A stretch of 64,000 bases of DNA, from the NCBI GenBank assembly GCA_004352715.1, contig SCFE01000002.1:2007094-2071093 (forward strand), in the 5' to 3' direction. The position numbers and the translations under genes are program-made. Shown in pieces: positions 11,201 to 21,203 of the stretch. Source of the DNA: Hofstenia miamia. Its lineage: Eukaryota; Xenacoelomorpha; Acoela. Numbering within the stretch: position 1 is the first letter of the stretch; each line of letters starts with the position of its first letter. Under the pieces are notes generated by a model. That model worked only from the letters and a program-made list of their open reading frames with translations. It did not search any database and was not told the DNA's origin.

Positions 11201-12282
11201 TCCTATTAGTAATGGTGGATAACTTTACGAAATACGCAAGGATGATCCCAATGAAGAATACAATGGCGGAAACCACAGTGGAGATAGTAATGAAGGAGTG
11301 GATTCTACGTTTCTGACCAATGGAAACCATCATATCAGACAAAGGACCACAATTTGAGAGTGGCCTATTCCAAGAAATGGCCAAAATGCTAGAGATAGAG
11401 ATAAAGCTAATACGAGTAACAACAATGAGGATTGGCGGAAATAAATGGAGAGAGGTGATCGAGATGATAGAATATTTTTATAACACGTTGGTACACTCAA
11501 CAACAGGAGTCACCCCATTCAAAGCAATGTTCGGCTGAGAGGCAGCCACACCACTATCAATGCAATATACCAACTACAGCAAAACGCTAAACAACGACTA
11601 TGTAAATCAACTATGTAAACAGATCTCAGCAATTCACGAAACAATATGCCACAACACGAAGAAATCGGCAATAAGACAACAGCGAAACTATAATAAAAAA
11701 ATCTATGGGCACGCGCACAAAGTAGGTGACAAAGTCTACGCATTCACACCTATGAAACTAACAGACATGAATCAGGTTTGTAAACTAAAAACAGTTTGGC
11801 CTGGACCACATACGTTAACGCAAGAACTGCTGAACAATGAGTATATGTTAGATAACAGCAGACTATTACACTTTCAAAATTTGAAAAGAGCAACGGTAGA
11901 TATTGAGGAAACGAAGATAGACGAAAGTGCTGAGTTCAAATTAAGCCGAATAAATGGCAAAGAGGTTATGTACGATATGTATGATTTAGATAGCCTGCCA
12001 GAGGAGGAATTCGAGGAAGAATTCACAGCGGACATTGAAAACGAACAATTGGAAAGGAGAGTGCAACCCCAGAGGGCTGCAAGAGATAAAAATATATATA
12101 ACCCTGAAATATGGGATATAGATATAATAACTGCATTTAGGAAATTAGAGAAGGATGCATCAACCACTCAAGAAGCGGGTGAAGTGCAACAAACCAACCG
12201 AGGGAGTCCCGACCACCAACACGAGGAGGCGAGTGCGGAGAAGTTCTCAAACCAGATGTCGATTCGAGGGCAGAAGGTATGA
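8188..12282 (+). pseudogene. pol: pol polyprotein (protease-RT-RNase H-integrase), inactivated
   Basis: One frame runs from 8188 to 12282 and is interrupted only by TGA codons at 10432, 10912, 11314 and 11536. Protease: the active-site Asp-Thr-Gly reads Asn-Met-Gly (8371-8379), while the inverted copy at 17971-17979 keeps Asp-Thr-Gly. Reverse transcriptase: LDLCKAYWQV (about 9601) and the catalytic YIDD box (9799-9810). RNase H: FILDCDASKVAIGATLGQ (about 10230), with the first TGA inside this domain. Integrase: an HHCC-type zinc region (about 10957-11085), then a core in which the first catalytic Asp position reads Asn (near 11157), the second is kept in ISDKGPQF, and the stretch carrying the catalytic Glu is deleted near 11415. 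A GPY/F-like WPGPHTL follows (about 11800). The tail overlaps ORF3 by about 128 bases. Confidence 0.9.
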
Positions 12283-15200
12283 GAATGACGAGAGGGTAAA
12301 TAGACGACGTAGAGATAAGAGGCGTCTTAGTAGTACTCAAGGCTGATTCAAGGGCAGAGATACGAATGGACAATCGGCCTCTTCTCAGCTTGACTTTCCT
12401 TCCGGGGGATCAGTTTGTCGATTCAAGGGCGATGACACAACCGGAGTTCCAGGGGAAGGTGTGAGTGGTGGAAGAACCATGGAGATCCGGAAGCGATTCA
12501 AGGCTGAAGGCATCTCCACTGGAACCACGGCTGGACAAGTATCGCGGGTTGTAACTGATCGTCGATTCAAGGGCGACTCAGTTGACACCAGTGGTACAAG
12601 CTCACAACCTATGGAATGTGAGCCGAGCACCAGCAGATTGCCTTTACGGATGAGGCAAGTAGAGATCTCCTCGGAGACAACATCAGAGCGGACAATAAGA
12701 TCCAAGGAGCGCGAGAAACGAATGTCTAAAATCGATGGAGAAACGTTGCACCCCTATTTTATGGCAACCACAAAAATGCGGCATAACGCGTTCGAGAAAC
12801 TGTCTCCAGAAACGAAAACATTAATCAGGAAAACTGCCAAAATGGAAGGGAGCATACTGCCAATCCTATTAGACGCAGACAACCGGCCGAAAGTTAACGT
12901 GCTGATCAGCTACCCACAGGAATTAAATGAAACAATCGATAGGCCGTATATGAGGAGCACAACGCACATGATATTCAACGAAAATTTTACATTAGAGACA
13001 GTGCAAGCACTCATGGCGTATAAAGAAAACATAGCGAAAATCCCGGAGATAAATTTGGATGAAGAAAACTTAACGATAATACACGTGCTGAGAGAAAAAG
13101 AATACAACAAAAATCTACAGAAACAAATTGACCAAACAGTCCGGATGGCAAAGGTACAGCGAACAAGAATAGTCGTTATAGCAATGAAGGAAAACCTCGA
13201 AGAATTACCAAGCTTTTTAAAAGATATGGTACTACGAGCAGAAGGTTTCTTCCCATGGCAGAAGAAAGAATTTACAATATCCGAGATAATACGTTTCGAT
13301 CTACAAATCGATTATTGGGCAAGCATATATGGCATAATGATAGAGCACAGTATAGCGATAGATCTTTTTCAACAAACAAAGACGGCGGAAATGTTACAAC
13401 TAAATGAAGGATTGGAGAAGGCCATGACACTATTTATTAAATGCAGTATGACACAACGCCAGGAGCACTTAGAAGAAATCAAAAAAGTGTGGGCAAACAT
13501 GAAATTGCAAAAGAAAATAGACGAAGCATGGCCCGAGATAAAAATAGAAGCACCAGCACGCAAATATCATAAAACAGTAGAAATGGTATTGGCAGAGATC
13601 AATAGAGCATATGAATTAAACACGAAAAAAGACTTCCGAAATTTGATATTGGAAGAGAAGAACGTGCCGGAGATCAGATATAGAACGTCCGCATGGCTGT
13701 TAGCAATATGGCTCACAGAGGAAAAGGACCTCAAGTTACCCGTAATGAGAAGTAAAAGGGTGAAACTGACAAAAGCTAAAAAATTCGAAATTGCGTTATC
13801 ACTGATCAACACACAAACAAAAAACTGGTTGTTAAAAGGCCACGTCGAAAAAACCGAATCACCCAGCAAAAATGAGAAACCAATGCAGACAATGGAGAAG
13901 CTGATAAGTAGGCTGATAACGAAACATCACCCAACGGGGAGAATATCAATAGTAGAGCTGGCAAACATAACAGGAATATGCCCAAGCAAAGTGCAGACAT
14001 TTGAAGAGCCAATGCGAAAATACATGTGGGGTGCAACCTCAGAGACTAGATTAAAACAGCTCCCAAACCAACCATGGATGACAACAAAAAAGATAGTCAA
14101 ACGCAAATTAAGCGATACAAAAGAGATAACTCAACTGATCAAAGACAGGAACGTACAACAGGTGATAGATGAAAACATAAGACGCTATGCAAAAGATAGC
14201 CCGAGATGCACGTTCATAAAAATACTAAAGAGAGCTGAAATGCTGAAGAAAGGAGGTATAACAACACCAGTGGAGATATGCGAAATGGTGCTGAAATCAC
14301 AACAAGAGATCATCCAGGAAGAGCAACTCCTAACTTCATCGCAACTGTTGCTATCCCCACAAACACAAACAGTGATCGATCGAATAAATATTGAAAAATG
14401 GGGTGATACAAGTCAAGATAGCACAATAGAATGGATCGACACGGATGATGAGAGATTCTTAGTAGAGATAAAAGTTACGAGAGAGAGAAAAGAAATAACG
14501 GAAAGGAACTACCAAAGAATAAGAGAACAACAAACGGTTGCGACGATGAAACTCATGTTCACAGAGGCATTCACGCGCACAGAATTGGAAGAATTATTGA
14601 AACCTTTTAATCAAATCGCACTGGATGTCGAGTGCATCACATCAAGAATTGAGATACATGAACGCATAAGAGTTAAGCTAAGCAAACGGGGACTTACGCA
14701 ATCATTTTGGGAGACAATCCCAGAGGCGAAGATGAACTACCCCGCTACGATCGGTTTGGCGACAGCGTCAAATACAACTGGCACATACGAAGAAATCGAG
14801 AGATTGGTCGACACAAAAATCCTATTGTGCACGCCGCCTAAAACAATAGCTATACCCATGGTACTACCAAGATGGCGATTACCCAAGGAGGTCCGACCAG
14901 CAAAAACGTTTCTGCACGAATATAAATCATACGTAAACTCCCGCAGCAAAGCGATAGAAATGACACAGCGAGAAGACTACAAGAAAACGAAGAAGATACT
15001 ATTAGACAACGATAATAAGGAACGCGTCTACATCGAAGGTAACATCACCCCGGATCGTCTATATACAGAAGGGGAGGCAATACACATACAACTCCAAGAA
15101 TTGCGGAGAGAAATAGAGCTGCGTCAACCACGAGCAGTCATATTGTTTTCGGGAGTAAATGATATTGTGTGGACTGATTTATGGGAGCAGAACTATCGTT

Positions 15201-15724
15201 ATTACGATGTAACAAAACGTGTGGAAATCGTGACAATGATGCGAATTGGAAAGAACGATCCTGGCGATATCTCGGAACAGGAAGTAAGAGAAAACATTAG
15301 TTTCTTCTACAAGGATGTGGCCAACACGCGCAGCCTACGGAAGGTATTCACATTTTTCTACCCGAATACGCAGATGCGAGCAGATTTAGCACACACGTGT
15401 AAAGCAGATGCTCAGATAACGCTTTTAATAGCATTAAAAGGCATCAGTCTATATAAAAAATATTTTGAAATTTTCTCTCAGAAAATGAACGAGTTGCGAC
15501 AGTTAACACCGATCGCGGAAAATATCAGGGAGTCGAGGTTCTTAAAGTACGCAAACACCGTTACAACAGAACGCGAGGCAGTCTTAAAATTAACCAAGCA
15601 AGCAGAATACGCCATGATAACGTGGGAAGAAGCCGAGGCGGAATCACTTATACGCAGAGCAGATACTCTCGTCCATGGGGAGCAACCTGTGCTGTCCATA
15701 ACGCAAGCTGAGGAGGGCGTGTAG
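12155..15724 (+). CDS. ORF3 in env position: large protein with a DEDDh exonuclease-like C-terminal region
   Basis: An open frame of 1087 codons runs from the ATG at 12461 to TAG at 15722-15724. The same frame extends back to about 12155 with a single TGA at 12344, where neighbouring repeats suggest CGA, so the original start may lie upstream. Numbering from 12461: an N-terminal basic, low-complexity part with RFKG-type repeats; a long helical middle (about 80-700) that I do not recognise; then Asp722-x-Glu724 in ALDVECITSR, Asp901 in FSGVNDIVWTD, an SLRKVF helix near 958, and His978-x4-Asp983 in AHTCKADAQ. This order matches Exo I, II and III of DEDDh 3'-5' exonucleases, though the Exo I to Exo II spacing (177 residues) is long. 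I see no signal peptide or membrane span, so it is not a typical env. A diverged copy at 2303-3397 keeps all five residues. The stop lies inside the LTR start. Confidence 0.75.
15710..15719 (+). promoter_or_regulatory. Polypurine tract next to the 3' LTR
   Basis: GAGGAGGGCG immediately precedes the LTR; the copy at 3384-3392 is a cleaner GAGGGGGGG. It is the expected plus-strand primer site, and it is also translated as the last codons of ORF3. Confidence 0.6.
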
Positions 15725-16873
15725 CATCATCCAAAAAAGGCAACTAAAAGCTGAATAACGTCGAATGATTATCAATTGAAATTAATTGTAAAAAATTTAG
15801 TTAATGAACTTTAGTTTATTTTTGTAAAATGCAACTAAGATTTAATATTGGTCAAAATAAGAAACTTGTTAGCCGATCAAGAGGTAATTGACAAATTAAA
15901 TTGAGCAAACTAACGCTTACGTATGAACAGCCATATTGGCAGACGAATCATTTGAATTTTAAAATCGGCAGGTACTTTTTGTAGAAATTTTATAAATAGC
16001 TTTGATTCAACCATAATTTTGATGAACAATAAATTCTTCGGAGTTTATTTAATTTTCATTTCTACTTTATCTGGTTTGATTATTTAATTAAATGTGCAGC
16101 TAGGCAAGTTGTGTTTAGTAGTGGCTGGAATCCATCACGGGATCGATTCTAGGGTCTTTGTGCCAGTCACGAAAGTGCACCTATGTTACGGTTAGGAGTT
16201 TTTCGATTCTTGCCTAGTCTGACTATCGATCAACACATGTAAGAAATAATCAATGCCTGAAACGACTGGATAGTCGACACTTAGGGATATTTATATATTC
16301 TTAAATGTAGGAGACTCGACTATAATTGACTCAATAAATGACCTCACATGTAATACTATTAAATGTAGGTATAGGAAACTGCAAGTTTGTTATCTGTATA
16401 ATTAAGCCGATAGTTTTACGGTAATGGCTATGTTAGTTATATTATTACATGCAGTTAGTGTCAATGCCCGGTTGCTTTATTAAATAAAAACAACAAACAC
16501 TTTACAACTCTGAGTTTAAGTCAGTTACAACTTTACTTGAGTGCACACACCGAGCTAACGTAGGGCATACATAATTAATCCCAGTTGAGCTGAGATGGTG
16601 ATGTGGACTCAACCATCATTGCAGAAGAGGAGGAGCTGTGTTGTGGAGATCGGCTTCGGGCAGGAGCCCATGGAACAACCGAAGAGGAAACATCATACTG
16701 CCCAGTCACCTAAACAGTGATGGTTATTACTCGATCAATTAATTAACGTAACTAGTTAATAAGAAAGAGAAATTTGATGGTTCAACAAAGGGGTAACACC
16801 TCACCCGCAGTTTACTATGCATCCCTTAACAGTGATTAGACACGGCGTAACAAGCTAGGTGGATGATGTTACA
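15720..16873 (+). repeat. 3' LTR, 1154 bp, complete
   Basis: It starts TGTAGCATCATCC and ends GGATGATGTTACA, giving a 13-bp near-perfect inverted terminal repeat and TG...CA ends. The inverted copy at 19298-20449 has almost the same length (1152 bp), which confirms both borders. A conserved TATA box lies about 270 bp in. The GTGTTTAGTAGTGG...GGATCCATCAC block near 16112 and the TCTTTGTGCCAG block near 16158 recur in all copies. Confidence 0.85.
15991..15998 (+). promoter_or_regulatory. LTR TATA box
   Basis: TATAAATA at LTR position 272-279, kept in three LTR copies of the window. Confidence 0.6.
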
Positions 16874-17614
16874 TTAGTAGTGGTCTGGATCCATCATGAG
16901 ATTGATTCTAAGGTCTTTGTGCCAGACCATGAAAGTGCACTTATGTTAGGCATAGGTGTTTTCTTTTGCTTAGTTGACTATAAATCACTTACTACATGTA
17001 TTAACTATAACAGATTCGAAATACAGTTGGATAACTGAGACCTAGGAATTATATCTATAATATTTTAGATCCAAATTCTTGACTATAACATGACCAATAA
17101 AGTGATTGAGCAAATAGTAATTATATGTAGGTTAGGAAGCTGCCAATTATTAGTCTAGTTAATTAAGCCTATATATTTTGGTAATGGCTACATGTAACAT
17201 TAATAGATCAGCTAGTAACAAGTCTGGTTGTGTTATCATGAAACACTTTTACAAAATAGAGTCTAAGTCAAATTGTGTCTTGTCTTGAGTACACTCTGAG
17301 CTAGGATAGAGTACACATAAGTTACATCATTGAGCTGAGAAGTGGAACTCAACTGAATGGATCCTCAGTGAACAAGTGAAACTGGATGTGGAGATCAGCT
17401 TCGGGCAGAGGCCCACTATCAATAATTGGAGAAGATGCTGCATGGCTTTGTCACCTCAATAGTGAATAGTTCAGTCTTGTTAAGTAGAGTTAACAGAAGC
17501 ATACAATAGCTAAAGCAGTATCAAGTTAGTAAATCCCTACCCACAAATATATTCAACTAATGTTATACAGTAACAAAGGACAAACAGTAATAATGCCTGG
17601 TAGAGGATGTTACA
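16874..17614 (+). repeat. Second, 5'-truncated LTR copy
   Basis: It matches LTR positions from about 396 (TTAGTAGTGGTCTGGATCC) to the 3' terminus GGATGTTACA (17605-17614). It abuts the preceding LTR end with no unique sequence between, and abuts an inverted pol fragment on its right. The divergence from the first LTR is considerable, so it belongs to another insertion. Confidence 0.75.
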
Positions 17615-18060
17615 GATTGATGTCCTCCTCTAGTTCAAACAAAATCGTTTTGTGTCTCCCTTCTTTGATTTCAATTTCTTCCTCCTTCACTTTTATCATT
17701 CTATTTGCATAGTTTATGACACATCTGTTTTTTGTCAGGAAGTCGTCACCTAGTATGGCCTTGTATGGTAACAGGTTGCTATGTGTGTCCACCACCAATA
17801 ATGATTGTTTAAATGTCATGTTAGCTATGCTCATGCACCAAATTTATCATTCCTTTCGTTTCAATGTATTCTCCCAATGCGTTGATTAACCATTTATTGC
17901 AGCTATTAAAGTCTTTGCATTTGAAACCTAATTTTGCGGCACACTTGTCTGTAATTATCCAAGTTGCTGCTCCTGTATCAATTGTTGCTTTCGTCATTAC
18001 ACTGTTAATCACTATCCTTATCGTATTTATGTTATCCAAATTCGTGAGGATCATTATAGG
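17615..18060 (-). pseudogene. pol: Retroelement protease fragment (start of pol)
   Basis: Two minus-strand open stretches (18054-17821 and 17834-17615), offset by a frameshift near 17830, match 8296-8740 of the plus copy. The aspartic-protease active site is kept here, with Asp-Thr-Gly at 17979-17971 in ATIDTGAATWIITD. The downstream ILGDDFLTKNRCVINYA block also matches. The reading stops at 17615, where an LTR fragment is joined. Retroelement aspartic proteases cut the Gag-Pol precursor; this fragment is too broken to be expressed as such. Confidence 0.75.
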
Positions 18061-18179
18061 TGTGCAGTTTTTTTGAGTCAGTGCTCCAGTTAGTTTTCCA
18101 ACTCTTTGTAAATCTGCAATGCTTCATTTATTTTATTTTACGAGTCTAGCAGATCCTTATCTTCATAATAGGCTTCCTC

Positions 18180-18990
18180 ATCTCCAATTATGTTTATCTG
18201 TTTGGAGCAATTGTGTTTCTTATTACCCTTCTGTCCACAACTGTATCATTTAAAATTTTTTCTCTCACCTTCTTTGTCTTCCCATCCTTTCCTTTGATTT
18301 ATATAATTTTTTCCAGCTTGTTCTCACTGTATGGCTTGTTTGGGGGTCACGGTTTTAGATTAGTTCTCCATGCTGGTGCCTCCCTATGCCAGGCGGCTTT
18401 CTCATAAATACGTGCATTGTTTTTGATCATTGCTTGGATGTTGACTGCTTTTCAGATCATCTTTCTAATTTATCATCCACACCACATTTGATTTCAAATT
18501 GTGTCCTGATGCTCTCTGGCATCCCTTTACAGATGTGTGAAAACAGATCGTATTTTGAGTATATGTTCTCCCTTGAGCTTAGCATCACTAACCACTTGAC
18601 CTGTTGAATGTAGTTCCATATGTCGTCACTCTCTTTCATCTTTCGTCTTTGATACTGATTCTTGAATAGTTTGCTCTGCCTTTCTAGTCTTATTTCCATA
18701 TCTGCCTTAATTTCATTCAGCATACTCTCACTCTGCTGCTCCATTTGTTTGAATTTGTTCATTAATTGTTTTATTTCACTTCTTAAAAGTGTTTCCATCT
18801 CTTGGATTCCTCAACATTTCGAATATTTCTCGAGGGCTCATCTCAGGGGCCAAATGTAATGGCTGTAACTCTGTGGCTGGTGATGAATCTGTGTCTCCAG
18901 AGTACAGCAATGAGCATGTAGCTTTGGGGGTTACTATCCTGGGTGCTGTCTTCTTAGCACTGCCTCTTTTTCCTTTTGTCATTTTGTAAT
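18180..18990 (-). pseudogene. gag: gag pseudogene with internal deletion
   Basis: The N-terminal part (18982-18776) starts with a Met and a basic stretch, MTKGKRGSAKK, and probably shows the true gag start of the family. A frame change leads into a coiled-coil-like segment (18798-about 18680) that is fused directly to the late capsid region (FKNQYQRRKMKESDD). The central capsid core seen at 7440-7700 is therefore missing. A decayed zinc knuckle lies near 18190-18235, with one Cys codon turned into TGA and its His position reading Asn. This copy supplies the gag N terminus that the other two copies lack. Confidence 0.7.
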
Positions 18991-19280
18991 CTGGTTTGTA
19001 TTGGCACCCTTTCTTGGTTTTGATTATAGGCTCTCATTGTAGTGCATTATGTTAGGTGTGGGGGAATCTCTCCACTGACTATCAACTTCGGTGTTACTAT
19101 CAAGGTGTTTGTAATTACACTTTTCACTCGTAGGTAATGTCAGAGCATCTGAGTTGTTTTACTGAATGTTTCCTAGGCGCCTTTAGATGTAGAAGAAATT
19201 CTTTGTGTTCTAAGAAGAAACAACTATCTTGACTCAGGTAAGTAAAAGAAATTTTTTCCAATTTTTTGCCTATTCTTTTT

Positions 19281-19297
19281 GGCTGTCACAGTTGCCA
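19281..19297 (-). promoter_or_regulatory. Candidate primer binding site
   Basis: TGGCAACTGTGACAGCC begins with TGG directly at the LTR end (19298), where a minus-strand primer site should be. Allowing two CpG-to-TpG/CpA changes, it would resemble the complement of a tRNA-Arg 3' end. The tRNA assignment is tentative. Confidence 0.45.
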
Positions 19298-20446
19298 AGT
19301 AACATCATCTACCAGGCATTGTCATCTGTTTCTCCTTGCTATTTCATTACAACCAGAGCAATGTACTTGCGGGTAGGGATGTACTAATTTCGTACTGATT
19401 TACTTCCACGTCTTTAATTCCATTAACTTTAATTAATAGGCATTATCATGAACACTATTTAGGTGACGAAGCCTCTCAGCATCTCTTCTAATCATTGGTA
19501 ACTGGACATCCACCCGAGGCCAATCTCCACATCCAGTATCACATGCTCACATATGATCCAGTTGGTTGAGTTCCACTTCTCAGCTCATCAATATAACTTA
19601 TGTGTACCCTATCCTAGCTCAGTGTATACTAAAGACAAAACACAACTCAACTTAATCTCTATTTGTAAAAGTGTTTCATGTACTTGCAACCTGACTTGTT
19701 ACTAGCTGCATAGTAAATATTATGTATATTCATTACCGAAATATATTGGCTTTAATAAACTAATCTAATATATAGCAGCTTCCTATCCTACACCTAATAA
19801 CTGATACATGCTCAGTCACATTATTGGTTGCATTATCGTCATTAATTTGGATCTAGAATAATATAAATACAAATCCCTACATTTGGCTTGCTAGCCTTAT
19901 TCCGAGTTTGTTATTTCTAATACATGTGAGATAATGATCTGTAGTGAGCTAAATGAGAATAAAAACCCCTATTCCTAACTTAAGTGCACTTTTGTGGCTT
20001 GGCACAAGGAACCTAGAAATGTTCCCGTGATGGATCCAAACTACTACTAAACACAACTCATTTAGCTTGACATCATATTAAATAATCAAACTGTAGTAAG
20101 AAATCAATGTAAGAATTCTGAAGAAATTTCTTTATCAATTGTTACAATGAAATTGAATCTATTTATATTCACTTGAAAAAGTACCTGTCAATTTCGAATT
20201 TTAAATCTACCATTTGCCAAGATAAAAATAACGGAAGCTACTTTGCCCCCTTCGTTTAGTCAAAAGCATAATATTGACAAATACTAATTTGTAATTAATT
20301 ACACTGTTGTTTCTTGGTTGCAATATACAAACTAATTTAAGATGATACTAAATTTCATAATACATTTCTAATCATATCTAAATTCTATCTTAAGTTCTTT
20401 TTGTTGACTTTCTTCCTTAGCAGCTTATAATTGTTTGGATGATGCT

Positions 20447-20449
<3 letters not shown>
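19298..20449 (-). repeat. LTR, minus orientation, 1152 bp
   Basis: In minus sense it starts TGTAGCATCATCC at 20449 and ends near GATGATGTTACT at 19298. The last base differs from the usual A. Collinear over its length with 15720-16873. Confidence 0.85.
20160..20167 (-). promoter_or_regulatory. LTR TATA box
   Basis: TATAAATA on the minus strand, the equivalent of 15991-15998. Confidence 0.55.

Positions 20450-20482
<33 letters not shown>
20450..20482. repeat. (TA)n microsatellite
   Basis: Uninterrupted AT alternation between the LTR end and a single N at 20483. It probably marks a fragile assembly join as well as a repeat. Confidence 0.9.
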
Positions 20483-20483
20483 N

Positions 20484-21040
20484 AAACATATTTGAATTTT
20501 TGCAGTTGATGCATTTATGCATTTCCTTAGCATTTTTAACTGGACAATTTTTATAGTTGTGATTATCCATGCAGTACATACAGTTAGATGTTTTCATTGA
20601 ACATACCTTTGTAGAATGACCAAATTCACCACAGTTACTACATTTTCTTACATAATAATGATCAAAAGTACGAACAATTCCAAAACCAAGCTTTAATTTT
20701 TTTCCAACCAGTACATGTCTCAATTTTGCTGAAACCTTCATTATTATTTCTTTGCATTTGGTATAATTGTTAACATTACTGTATATTAATTCACAATGTT
20801 CCATTTCAAAATCCTTGAGAATATTTTCATTATCAGCAAATAGTTTAGATTTAAATTCCTTAAAGTTAGTTACATCTTCATATAAAGGTATATTAGTAAT
20901 TTTGATTTTTAGCATAAGTTTGATCGATTTTTTTATGTTTATGTTCCTCAATTTACCAAGTGCTCTTTCTGTAATATTTGCATCTTCATCAGATTTACAA
21001 AGCTTCTTTAAATGACATTAAATGTTCTTGTTCTTCAACT
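20484..21040 (-). pseudogene. Non-LTR retrotransposon ORF1 (gag-like, zinc knuckles)
   Basis: Minus-strand reading of about 155 codons, traceable with one frameshift back to about 21040. It ends in a Cys/His cluster: CSNCGEFGHSTKVC (C-x2-C-x4-H-x4-C), a second knuckle CMYCMDNHNYKNC, and the start of a third, HKCINC. Three consecutive knuckles after a basic domain are typical of ORF1 of jockey/I/R1-type LINEs, which binds element RNA. The C terminus runs into a single N and a (TA)n tract next to the LTR, so it was either interrupted by the LTR insertion or misjoined. No matching ORF2 lies next to it. Confidence 0.75.
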
Positions 21041-21203
21041 ATAAAATGATATATAAAATCTAGAAGATAGAAATCAGATAATAGATACTATTCATAGAAG
21101 ACAGAAAAGTTATGAAGCATTTTATTAATTTTTTTGCAAAAATGTCACAGACGGGACATTTAATCAAACGGTGTAGAAAAAAATGTAGTACAAAGGTTTC
21201 AAA

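Larger units (their letters stand above)
7335..16873 (+). mobile_element. Ty3/gypsy-like LTR retrotransposon, 5'-truncated
   Basis: The order is gag, protease, reverse transcriptase, RNase H, integrase with a GPY/F-like end, a large third ORF, a purine tract and a 3' LTR. RT before RNase H before integrase is the Ty3/gypsy order. The 5' LTR, leader and N-terminal gag are absent; the sequence starts inside gag at a single-N junction. Protease and integrase catalytic residues are altered and pol has four in-frame TGA codons, so the copy cannot be autonomous. ORF3 is nearly intact by contrast. Confidence 0.9.
17615..20449 (-). mobile_element. Inverted, degraded copy of the same LTR retrotransposon
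   Basis: Read on the minus strand: LTR (20449 to 19298), candidate primer site, leader (about 19280-18990), gag with an internal deletion, protease, then abrupt truncation at 17615. RT, integrase and ORF3 are absent. Confidence 0.8.

Noticed and set aside
10432-11538. Four in-frame TGA codons in pol as UGA recoding or selenocysteine
   Set aside because: The protease and integrase catalytic residues are also altered, and TGA mostly replaces CGA; decay is simpler.
15152-15180. GVND in ORF3 as the GxND block of an SGNH/GDSL esterase
   Set aside because: No GDS block is visible in the right place upstream, while the Asp-x-Glu and His-x4-Asp motifs with an SLRKVF helix fit a DEDDh nuclease better. 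The reading stays open until structure prediction.
12461-15724. ORF3 as an env glycoprotein
   Set aside because: No signal peptide, transmembrane span, furin-like site or Cys pattern was seen.
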